A DNA stretch of 11,634 nucleotides from JBFKOL01 sp041628815 (lineage in GTDB: Bacteria > Bacteroidota > Bacteroidia > Chitinophagales > Saprospiraceae): the NCBI GenBank assembly GCA_041628815.1, contig JBFKOL010000112.1, positions 1-11,634 on the forward strand, in the 5' to 3' direction. The number at the start of each line of letters is the position of its first letter. Position 1 is the first letter of the stretch. Made by a program: the position numbers and the translations under genes. The notes under the pieces are model-generated. The model was not told where the DNA came from and ran no database searches. It saw only the letters and a program-made list of their open reading frames with translations. Positions 1 through 6,478 of this stretch are shown piece by piece.

Positions 1-1085
1 CTCTCATAAGTATATTTATTAGATAAAATTACATCTTCATATGCCCTTTTGACAATCTTAATACGTCTTGAATCATCGTCTAATGAACATATAACTTCAT
101 CGATATTGCTATAATCTTCTTTAAGTGGAATATAATGTACATTAGGATTTAAAATTCCGTTATAATCTCCTTCCACCAATATTTGACATGTTTGAGTTAA
201 ACAGGCTTCAAGATGTCTTGGGGAGATTGCTTTTAATTGAATCGAACCATCTAAACCAGGAAATACATTTTGTTCGACCTCATCATAGGTCGCCTCAGGA
301 TGCTCGCTTGTAAATTTCACACCTTTAGCCATTATTTCTCCATCGGGATCTAAAACTAATGATCCACCTTCAATCCCTATGGTATAGTAAGAGTTGAGTA
401 AAAATTCATACCAAACGTCTCCATAAAATGTATCCCCGGGATCAGTAGATATGTCAATGTTTTCGATACCATATTGTCGTGTCTTCTCCTGAAATATTTT
501 CGCTATTTCTCCTTTCTTAAACCCAAATTTTCCCAACCATGGAGGACTTTTCTTTGCACGATATCCAATTGTATTTTTCCTCCTCTGATTATACTTTGGG
601 AGTTCACGTTGAATTTTTTCAATTACTCCAGGATCTAAAAATCCAGTGAGCGTTGATTTGATTTTTACTTTGTCTCGGTTTAACTTATGATAGATAGTAC
701 TCCATTCGGTTTGTGGAGCAACTGAGTAAACAATATCAATTTTGAATTCATTGATTAACCAACAGAGAAGATTGGTTTGAAGCCATTCATCTTGAGGAAG
801 GATTACTTTGACGGTTTGCAAATCAGTCAAATAAGCAATTTGTCTGCAATATTTTTCAAGTTCTGTTTTTCCTTCCCACCTGTGCGCCGCCATCGATGTG
901 TGAAAAATGATCAAATCAAACTCTACCTGCATTAAGTATCGAGGAAACTGTCCACGACTCAGGCTGTAATAGTAAATTTTATGATTAGTATATTGCTCGA
1001 AAGAATAAAGTGAGTCACGTGTTGTCGCTCTAAGAGGGCGCCTTATGATCCCATAAATAACGAGTACTTTAAATGGTTTTGCCAA
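1..1085 (-). CDS. Glycosyltransferase-like protein, partial (C-terminus beyond left edge)
   Basis: One minus-strand frame stays open for 361 codons from position 1085 to the window edge, so the stop is outside. The N-terminus (KVLVIYGIIRRPLRATTRDSLYSFEQY, residues 6-32, shown as KVLVIYG then RRPLRATTRDSLYSF) resembles the first Rossmann strand of GT-B sugar transferases. The segment at 288-332 has the style of a CgeB/YkvP-like glycosyltransferase C-terminal lobe: a CQILVEGDYNGIL stretch, then a region rich in PNVHYIPLKEDYSN. No signal peptide or membrane segment is seen. The start is taken as TTG at 1085, because an in-frame TAA lies seven codons upstream and the first in-frame ATG comes only at residue 52, after the conserved strand. 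The gene lies 103 bp downstream of the ABC exporter on the same strand, which suggests glycan assembly. It is clearly more AT-rich than the rest of the window. The family assignment is by motif style only; donor and acceptor sugars cannot be told. Confidence 0.72.
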   Translation of the reverse strand, partial: MAKPFKVLVIYGIIRRPLRATTRDSLYSFEQYTNHKIYYYSLSRGQFPRYLMQVEFDLIIFHTSMAAHRWEGKTELEKYCRQIAYLTDLQTVKVILPQDEWLQTNLLCWLINEFKIDIVYSVAPQTEWSTIYHKLNRDKVKIKSTLTGFLDPGVIEKIQRELPKYNQRRKNTIGYRAKKSPPWLGKFGFKKGEIAKIFQEKTRQYGIENIDISTDPGDTFYGDVWYEFLLNSYYTIGIEGGSLVLDPDGEIMAKGVKFTSEHPEATYDEVEQNVFPGLDGSIQLKAISPRHLEACLTQTCQILVEGDYNGILNPNVHYIPLKEDYSNIDEVICSLDDDSRRIKIVKRAYEDVILSNKYTYE

Positions 1086-1188
1086 TCCTTTTTTGCTGTA
1101 TAATTAATCTATTAATTAGTAAATGTATATATTTTTACTTGAAAATGCGGAGATTATACATCTAATTTGATAATATATGTTAAGTGAT

Positions 1189-3024
1189 CTATTTTGTGCT
1201 CTGCTGCCTTAAAGTCAGGTAAGACTTTTCGTTAACAATTCTGCCTTTTGATAACTCAAATATCCTATCACATTTTTCCAAAGTCGTTATCCGATGTGCT
1301 ACAATGATCACAGTCTTTCCCAAAGCTGACAGGTCATTGATACTCTCAACCACGGCCTTCTCTGTTTCCGAATCTAGCGCACTGGTAGCTTCATCGAAAA
1401 CGAGGATCTCTGCATTTTTATACAATGCCCGCGCAATGCCTACGCGTTGTTTCTGGCCGCCTGAAAGATTCACGCCGCTTTCCCCGAGTACCATCTGCAA
1501 GCCGTCCTTGTGGGCTTCCACGAAATCCAACAACCTGGCCTCGTGCAATGATTGCCGCACTTTATCCAAATCGGGTTCATCTTCTCCAAAGGCTATATTC
1601 TCCTGTAGGCTTGCATTGAGGATGAAGACCTCCTGCTCCACATATCCCATTATTTTCTGAAAGGAAGCTTCATTGTCACCGGTGATTTGGACATCGTCCA
1701 CGAGCAGTCTCCCTGATTGCTCTTTGATGAGTCTCAGGAGTAACTTAAGTACGGTGGTTTTTCCAGATCCTGATACACCTACGATTCCGATGGTTTCGCC
1801 TTTAGCTATAGCCAGGGAGAATCCTTTGAGTATGTCCTGGCCTTCGCCGTGGTAGCTGTAGGAAATGTCTTCAAAACGGATTTCTCTTTGAAAAGTTAAA
1901 GGCTCAACTTCCCGAAACCGCGTAAGTTTTTGGTTGCTGACCTGTTTCAGTTCGTCAATAACATAGGATGAGTTCTTAATGGCGAGGATCGAATTCATCA
2001 TGCGGTTCACCGAAGGAAGAAAACGATAGGCTGCAACTACAAAAACACCAAGTAAAGTGAGCACATCTTCTTTTACCACGCCTGTGAAATAAGCATAGCC
2101 AAAAATGACAAGAATACCTAAGCCAAAAATGATATCGTTGGTCTTCTGGTGTATTTTTTGGTAGATACCTATATTGATCGCATCGAGGCGATTGAGACGC
2201 CCCTGGGATTTACCATAGTCATCCAGGATGCGGTTTTCGATATTTGACAATTTCACATCGACATAGGCCTTCATGGATTCAAATACGCGTGCATAATTTT
2301 TGGGGGCCAGTGCGTTGCGCTCATAGCCTATGGTTTTCACTCTGTTTTTGGTGATTTGGTAGATACCTATAAAGACCGGTGCAATGATCACCACGATAAC
2401 CAGCACAGCTAAAGGTTCATAGAGCACTAAACCCATTCCTATGATCATCAGGACCACCAATTCAGTACTCAACAGCAACACCTGGTTCAGATAATTACTG
2501 GCAAAACGCATGGGAACATCTACGATGCGGTACACCCGCTTTCCCGAGCCGGCATCTTTGATGAACATATAACCCTGATCGTAGAAATACTTGAACATCT
2601 TTTTGTTCAGACGCAAAGAGACATTGTAGGCAAATCTCGTCTGGATGTACACGATCAGCAAGCTGATGGCATTCTTGACGACAAAGACTACAAATATCAA
2701 AATTGAGAGATAGAACATGAATTGGATTGGGTTGTCTGAACCGAAGAATTCATAGAGGTCTCTCAAATGGCTGTTGAAGGCATATTCAAATGAGCTTTGT
2801 TCGGGTTGTTTAACATAGTCAGCCGCAGTAAGGACATCATCCCTGAGCGCACTGTGGATCAGGACAAAAATGGTGGCCAATCCGAGCACATCAAAAATTG
2901 CATTGACGAATAGTAAGAGTATCATCAATGCCGCCCGTTTTTTCTGGTCGTAATCCAATACCGCCCTGATGTTCTTTAGCGCATTGAAATACGGATTGTT
3001 GATGATGGCGCGTAATGGGTTCAA
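1189..3024 (-). CDS. ABC transporter, fused permease and ATPase (PglK/MsbA-type flippase)
   Basis: This 611-residue half-transporter has an N-terminal membrane domain and a C-terminal ATPase. Hydrophobic segments lie near 32-58, 102-127, 186-222 (long enough for two helices), 298-316 and 321-333, fitting a six-helix type IV exporter fold. The nucleotide-binding domain is complete: Walker A GVSGSGKTT (416-424), Q-loop Gln464, signature LSGGQ (520-524), Walker B ILVFDEAT (540-547) and switch His577. Length and layout match family members that flip lipid-linked oligosaccharides or lipid A in the inner membrane as homodimers. The glycosyltransferase-like gene downstream supports a role in surface-glycan export, but the substrate is inferred. 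The start is taken as TTG at 3024: an in-frame TAA lies four codons upstream and the next Met is residue 34, inside the first helix. A candidate -7 promoter box lies 80 bp upstream. Its GC content is like the right-hand genes, unlike its downstream neighbour. Confidence 0.92.
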   Translation of the reverse strand: MNPLRAIINNPYFNALKNIRAVLDYDQKKRAALMILLLFVNAIFDVLGLATIFVLIHSALRDDVLTAADYVKQPEQSSFEYAFNSHLRDLYEFFGSDNPIQFMFYLSILIFVVFVVKNAISLLIVYIQTRFAYNVSLRLNKKMFKYFYDQGYMFIKDAGSGKRVYRIVDVPMRFASNYLNQVLLLSTELVVLMIIGMGLVLYEPLAVLVIVVIIAPVFIGIYQITKNRVKTIGYERNALAPKNYARVFESMKAYVDVKLSNIENRILDDYGKSQGRLNRLDAINIGIYQKIHQKTNDIIFGLGILVIFGYAYFTGVVKEDVLTLLGVFVVAAYRFLPSVNRMMNSILAIKNSSYVIDELKQVSNQKLTRFREVEPLTFQREIRFEDISYSYHGEGQDILKGFSLAIAKGETIGIVGVSGSGKTTVLKLLLRLIKEQSGRLLVDDVQITGDNEASFQKIMGYVEQEVFILNASLQENIAFGEDEPDLDKVRQSLHEARLLDFVEAHKDGLQMVLGESGVNLSGGQKQRVGIARALYKNAEILVFDEATSALDSETEKAVVESINDLSALGKTVIIVAHRITTLEKCDRIFELSKGRIVNEKSYLTLRQQSTK

Positions 3025-3103
3025 AGCAGGGCTTTATTGCTATAACTGCAGAATCGAACCATACCGTATAATCAGGGACAATTCGATTTTTCTCACATAT
3101 AGA

Positions 3104-3111
3104 CAAAAGTA
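3104..3111 (-). promoter_or_regulatory. Candidate Bacteroidota -7 element for the ABC transporter gene
   Basis: The minus strand reads TACTTTTG, an exact match to the Bacteroidota sigma-ABfr -7 consensus TAnnTTTG. It lies 80 bp upstream of the TTG start at 3024, leaving a leader of roughly 70 nt. No TTTG -33 element is visible at the expected 19-21 bp spacing, so the call rests on the -7 box and its position. Confidence 0.35.
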
Positions 3112-3310
3112 ATAATATATAAATCAGTAGTTTCTTTGAAGGGGATCTAATTATGAGTTAAACAAGAATTGTAAAGGAATGTGAGATCATCCGTCTCGGA
3201 AAGTTTAAAGTTTTGAGTGCAGAGTTAAAAGTTGAGATGTAATGACGACATAGCTACCGTGGAATTCCCAATATCTGATATTTGATATGCGAATTGATCG
3301 ATATAACTTT

Positions 3311-3374
3311 CACAACATCACAACATCACAACATCACAACATCACAACATCACCAGATCACAACATCACCAGAT
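3311..3374. repeat. Octamer tandem repeat, 8 units of 8 bp
   Basis: Five perfect copies of CACAACAT (3311-3350) are followed by CACCAGAT, CACAACAT and CACCAGAT (to 3374). The array is exactly eight units with no indels, and the variant unit recurs twice in alternation, so the repeat has a small internal higher-order pattern. It is non-coding and sits about 95 bp upstream of the phosphotransferase start. Slippage would change the length by 8 bp and could shift the spacing of upstream regulatory sites, though no such function is shown here. Confidence 0.95.
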
Positions 3375-3400
3375 AAAGTATGGCAGGCTGGGCAAGAAAT

Positions 3401-3424
3401 AAGAATTCAAAATTCATAATTCTT
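3401..3424. repeat. AATTC-rich inverted repeat
   Basis: The arms AAGAATT (3401-3407) and AATTCTT (3418-3424) are perfect reverse complements around a 10-base loop that itself contains AAAATTCAT. The stem is AT-rich and weak and no T-tract follows it, so it is not called a terminator. It belongs to the repetitive spacer. Confidence 0.6.
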
Positions 3425-3454
3425 CATTCTTCAACCATCACTCTCTTTTTTCTC

Positions 3455-3462
3455 TAAATTTG
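3455..3462 (+). promoter_or_regulatory. Candidate Bacteroidota -7 element for the phosphotransferase gene
   Basis: TAAATTTG matches TAnnTTTG exactly and ends six bases before the ATG at 3469, so the transcript would be leaderless or nearly so. No -33 TTTG is seen at the usual spacing. The box overlaps the alternative TTG start at 3460, which argues for the ATG as the true start. Confidence 0.35.
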
Positions 3463-3468
3463 ACTGCT

Positions 3469-4536
3469 ATGAAGATGGACGAACCCAAGGCGATACGGTC
3501 CGGTGAGGAACTCGATGCCGGGAGACTGGGTGAGTATCTGGCAACCTTAAACCGGGACTGGGACGGGGAACTAGAAATAAGACAATTTCCCGCAGGATTT
3601 TCTAATCTTACCTATTTCTTACGTATCGGGGACCTCGAGATGGTGCTGCGGCGGCCTCCTTTCGGAGCCAATGTAAAAAGCGGGCATGACATGTCTCGAG
3701 AATACAGGGTGATGAAAGGACTGAAGGATACATTTGGTAAAGTTCCCGAAGTTTATCACTACTGTTCAGACCCTGATATCATAGGTGCGGACTTTTATCT
3801 TATGGAAAGGGTAAAAGGAGTAGTTGTCCGTGGCAAAGGTCTCGAGGAAGGCGGTGAAGCAGCTTATCCAAAGATTGCCACAGCATGGCTGGACACATTT
3901 GTCGAATTGCATGGTACCGATGTTGGTGCTTCAGGATTGGAAGATTTGGGGCGTCCTGAGGGCTATAACCGGCGGCAGATAGAAGGTTGGACACGTCGGT
4001 ATGTCAAGGTACAAACCGAAGACGCCAAGGTGATCAATCAAGTGATCGAATGGCTCAATAAATCCATTCCGGTTGAATCAGAACATACGTTGATACACAA
4101 TGATTACAAGTACGACAATGTCATGTTTGACCCGGAAGACTGGACTAAAGTAAAGGCTGTGCTGGATTGGGAAATGGCTACATTGGGAGATCCGTTGATG
4201 GACTTCGGTACAACCATATCATACTGGTCCGAAGAAGAAGATCTCGCAGTATTTGGAGAACTCATAAGTCTGCCTACCTATCAACAAGGTAATCCTTCCA
4301 AACTCGAACTGGTCAATATGTATGCCGAGGGCAGTGGTCGAGATTTGAGCAATATCGTTTACTATTATGTCTATGGACTTTTTAAAACAGCTGTAGTCGT
4401 ACAACAAATTTATTACCGCTATCATCATGGAATGACCCGGGATAAGCGATTTGCAGGACTTGGCGAGGCAGCCAAAGGATTTTGTTTCAAAGCTCTCAGG
4501 GCCATCGAAAAAAACCGCATCGATCAATTGTTTTAA
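3469..4536 (+). CDS. Phosphotransferase family protein (APH fold, LvaA/ACAD10-like)
   Basis: This 355-residue cytoplasmic protein has a choline/aminoglycoside-kinase fold. The catalytic loop HNDYKYDN (210-217) fits HxDxxxxN, and DWEMATLGDPLMD (233-245) carries the metal-binding Asp and the conserved GDP turn. The N-lobe has VLRRPPFG (59-66) and a SREYRVMKGL helix, as in homologues of the kinase domain of ACAD10/ACAD11 and of Pseudomonas LvaA, which phosphorylates a 4-hydroxyacyl-CoA. Length fits that family rather than drug-resistance kinases. A hydroxyacyl substrate is inferred from family resemblance only, and no acyl-CoA dehydrogenase gene is adjacent. ATG at 3469 is preferred over TTG at 3460, which would overlap the promoter-like box; ATG at 3475 is also possible. 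The gene stands alone after a long spacer, with the next same-strand gene 102 bp downstream. Confidence 0.88.
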   Translation: MKMDEPKAIRSGEELDAGRLGEYLATLNRDWDGELEIRQFPAGFSNLTYFLRIGDLEMVLRRPPFGANVKSGHDMSREYRVMKGLKDTFGKVPEVYHYCSDPDIIGADFYLMERVKGVVVRGKGLEEGGEAAYPKIATAWLDTFVELHGTDVGASGLEDLGRPEGYNRRQIEGWTRRYVKVQTEDAKVINQVIEWLNKSIPVESEHTLIHNDYKYDNVMFDPEDWTKVKAVLDWEMATLGDPLMDFGTTISYWSEEEDLAVFGELISLPTYQQGNPSKLELVNMYAEGSGRDLSNIVYYYVYGLFKTAVVVQQIYYRYHHGMTRDKRFAGLGEAAKGFCFKALRAIEKNRIDQLF

Positions 4537-4570
4537 GACCTTAGATGGCGTTCGCTGTCCGTTAGTCTGA

Positions 4571-4578
4571 TAAATTTG
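4571..4578 (+). promoter_or_regulatory. Candidate Bacteroidota -7 element for the LURP-one-related gene
   Basis: TAAATTTG matches TAnnTTTG exactly and lies 60 bp before the ATG at 4639. No -33 TTTG is seen at the expected spacing. If real, the gene has its own promoter rather than depending on the phosphotransferase gene upstream. Confidence 0.3.
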
Positions 4579-4638
4579 CAGAATAGAATGGCTATTGCGT
4601 TCTTGGACCGTTCATATGTTTAAGCGTACAGATCTTCT

Positions 4639-5115
4639 ATGAAGTATATCATACCCAGAAGCTCATATACCATCTCCGGAGAGTTTCCTGTTAAGAATGA
4701 ATATGGCGAAACGGTCCTTAAGATTGAGTCCAGCAAGTTTTCATTGCGCAGCAGGATCAGCATACGGGATCAGTACGGGATAGAGATCGGCCATATTCAA
4801 AAGAAGCTACTTTCTCCTGGATTGGTATACGAGATTTACCACGAACAAACCCTAATGGCGGTCCTGAAACGTGGAAGGTGGCTGTTTAGAAAAAGATATT
4901 CTGTGACTACGACTGACAAGGATCGGTACATTGCCCGTGGCAATTTCAAACACCTCGAATTCAGTCTTTATATGGGTAGCAGGAGAGTAGTCAAGGTAGA
5001 CCCTTCTCTTGCCGTCCGGTCAGAAAACTACGGTATCGAGGTAGAGAAACGGGCGAGCCCTTACATCTGTATTTGTGCAGTGTTGGTCATTGAAGCTATA
5101 GAGAAAGCGAAATAA
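4639..5115 (+). CDS. LURP-one-related / Tubby C-terminal-like protein
   Basis: This 158-residue protein covers a whole LURP-one-related (YxjI-type, Tubby/scramblase-like) beta-barrel domain. The characteristic order is visible: an N-terminal MKYIIPRSSYTISGEFPVKNEYGE segment (residues 1-24, shown in part as YIIPRSSYTISGEF), a KIESSKFSLRSRISIRD stretch, GHIQKKLLSPGLVYEIY (51-67), and a hydrophobic segment near the C-terminus (CICAVLVIEAI, about 144-154) that corresponds to the central helix of the fold. There is no signal peptide, so it is probably cytoplasmic or membrane-associated. The molecular function of bacterial members is not established. The gene ends 16 bp from the stop of the convergent class V PLP gene. 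The ATG at 4639 is the only sensible start, since it begins the domain. Confidence 0.85.
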   Translation: MKYIIPRSSYTISGEFPVKNEYGETVLKIESSKFSLRSRISIRDQYGIEIGHIQKKLLSPGLVYEIYHEQTLMAVLKRGRWLFRKRYSVTTTDKDRYIARGNFKHLEFSLYMGSRRVVKVDPSLAVRSENYGIEVEKRASPYICICAVLVIEAIEKAK

Positions 5116-5131
5116 ATGACCACTATGGGGT

Positions 5132-6316
5132 TTAAAGCAGCTTTGTAAGGACCTCGATCATGTGGGATAGTTCATCTTCGGTATTGTAATAGTGAGGGGA
5201 AATCCGCAATACTCCCTCAGCCCCTTTGGCATCAAAATCGTACAAAGCACTGGATCTTTCGACGGTTGAAACATTGATTTTTTCTTTTTTCATTTCTTCC
5301 TTTAGTTCTCCAGGTGCCCAGTCTTTGGCTGCCAGCGTGACGATTCCAGAAAGTTCTTCTCCACGATCAAGGACCGTGATGCCCTTCAGATTTCGACATC
5401 GTTGCCGCAATATTTCGGCCAATCGAGTGGTCCTGGACTGGATGTTTTCTATCCCGATGTTCAGTGCATAGCGGATGGCGGCAGAGGTGCCTTGCATGAG
5501 TGCATAGGGAAATTCCCAGTCCTCAAACCGCCGCGCACCTTCAAAGAGCCTGTATTCCTGATCTGCGACCCATTCCGCGCCTCTCATATCGAGCCAAAGA
5601 GGTTCCAGGTTTTGATCCAGTACATTTTGTGAAACGTAGAGCAATCCGGCTCCCCTTGGACCACGCAGAAATTTTCGGGTCGTGGCACTGAGGAAATCAC
5701 ACCCCATTGCCTGGACATCGATATGGCGTTGTCCTACGGATTGGCAGGCATCGACAAGGTAGAGGATGCCCCTTGATCTGCACAACCTGCCAATGGCTTC
5801 CACGGGTTGCACGGTACCGCAGTTGGTAGGAATATGGGTGACAGAAACCAGTTTAGGATGCAAGGTATCCATCATTCTGGCGGCTCCATCGATGTCCGGT
5901 AGTCCCTTATCGTCGGATGGTATGAATTCGATCCTGATACCAAACCGCTTCCTGTAGTTGATGAATGCGATTTGATTGGATACATAATCGTGTCGCGTAG
6001 TGAGTAAGACATCACCGCGATTGAATGGTATAGATGACAAGGCCCTGGAGTAGGCATCAGTGGCATTGGCAGTAAAGGCGACCTGGTGCGGCCGGGCATT
6101 GATCATCCGTCCGCACAAATCATAAAATTCGGCCAGCTCACCAGCTTTTAATTCGGCAGCTTCATAACCGCCTAGCTTGGATTCTACATCGAGATATCCT
6201 TTGATGGCGCATAAGACGATCGAGGGCATTAGAGAGGCACCGGCATTGTTTAAATGCACTACATGCTTACACCCGGGCGTTTCCCGGCGTGCTTTTTCGA
6301 TGATCCACGGATCCAT
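5132..6316 (-). CDS. Aminotransferase class V-fold PLP-dependent enzyme
   Basis: This 394-residue cytoplasmic enzyme has the fold-type I layout of the NifS/isopenicillin-N-epimerase/EgtE group. Visible features are LNNAGASLMP (22-31) near the start, FTANATDAYS (81-90) in the cofactor phosphate region, HIPTNCGTVQP (161-171), the PLP-ring Asp189 in VDACQSVGQ, and SATTRKFLRGPRG (210-222), where Lys215 should form the Schiff base. SufS-like desulfurases carry a catalytic Cys in an RxGHHC-type loop near the C-terminus. Here the equivalent region reads LRISPHYYNTEDE (370-382) with no Cys, so a desulfurase role is unlikely. A lyase, epimerase or racemase is more probable, with unknown substrate. The ATG at 6316 gives a normal N-terminus. 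The gene is divergent from the hydrolase gene (162-bp spacer) and convergent with the LURP-one gene. No iron-sulfur assembly gene is nearby. Confidence 0.88.
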   Translation of the reverse strand: MDPWIIEKARRETPGCKHVVHLNNAGASLMPSIVLCAIKGYLDVESKLGGYEAAELKAGELAEFYDLCGRMINARPHQVAFTANATDAYSRALSSIPFNRGDVLLTTRHDYVSNQIAFINYRKRFGIRIEFIPSDDKGLPDIDGAARMMDTLHPKLVSVTHIPTNCGTVQPVEAIGRLCRSRGILYLVDACQSVGQRHIDVQAMGCDFLSATTRKFLRGPRGAGLLYVSQNVLDQNLEPLWLDMRGAEWVADQEYRLFEGARRFEDWEFPYALMQGTSAAIRYALNIGIENIQSRTTRLAEILRQRCRNLKGITVLDRGEELSGIVTLAAKDWAPGELKEEMKKEKINVSTVERSSALYDFDAKGAEGVLRISPHYYNTEDELSHMIEVLTKLL

Positions 6317-6430
6317 GTGCGTTAAATTATCACATTATTGAGTACCTCGTGCTCTGAAAGCAATTCTTCTACCATTGAATGGGTGAAAATTGTATCCTTC
6401 GGGAAAGACCTGCGACAACCACTATAAATT

Positions 6431-6438
6431 TAACTTTG
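6431..6438 (+). promoter_or_regulatory. Candidate Bacteroidota -7 element for the hydrolase gene
   Basis: TAACTTTG matches TAnnTTTG exactly, 40 bp before the ATG at 6479, in the divergent spacer between the PLP enzyme and hydrolase genes. No TTTG is seen at the -33 position, so support is partial. Confidence 0.35.
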
Positions 6439-6478
6439 ATAGGCTTTAGCTCACGTATTGATAAATTACTTCTATCGT

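Larger units (their letters stand above)
3025..3468. other. Divergent, repeat-rich intergenic spacer
   Basis: No credible gene is seen in these 444 bp between the divergent ABC transporter and phosphotransferase genes. The part next to the transporter carries a candidate minus-strand promoter. From about 3200 onward the spacer is built from short-period motifs: AAAGTT/GTTAAAAGTT-rich sequence (3200-3238), a GATAT-based stretch including the 11-bp palindrome ATATCTGATAT (3271-3281), an octamer tandem array (3311-3374) and an AATTC-rich inverted repeat (3401-3424). A candidate plus-strand -7 box sits at its right edge. A 71-codon open frame at 2891-3106 on the minus strand is a shadow that overlaps the transporter start. 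Confidence 0.8.

Noticed and set aside
1118..1139. Inverted repeat AGTAAA/TTTACT between ABC and glycosyltransferase genes, possible terminator
   Set aside because: Six AT-rich pairs with a 10-base loop and no clear T-run on the transcribed strand; too weak in such AT-rich DNA.
1304..1660. 118-codon plus-strand frame
   Set aside because: It lies wholly antisense to the ATPase domain of the ABC transporter and shows Ser/Cys-rich shadow composition.
3311..3374. Possible short CRISPR-like array
   Set aside because: Units are 8 bp and directly abutting, with no unique spacers, and no cas gene is present. It is a simple tandem repeat.
3469..4536. Aminoglycoside resistance kinase
   Set aside because: The fold is shared, but sequence style and length match the LvaA/ACAD10-type family, not drug-modifying kinases, and no mobile element is nearby.
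5134..5144. Palindrome AAAGCAGCTTT near the convergent stops of the LURP-one and PLP genes
   Set aside because: It is short, lies in the last codons of the PLP gene, and has no terminator-like T-tract.
5132..6316. Cysteine desulfurase (SufS/NifS) call
   Set aside because: The catalytic cysteine loop is absent and no Fe-S assembly genes are adjacent, so only the broader class V PLP call is kept.
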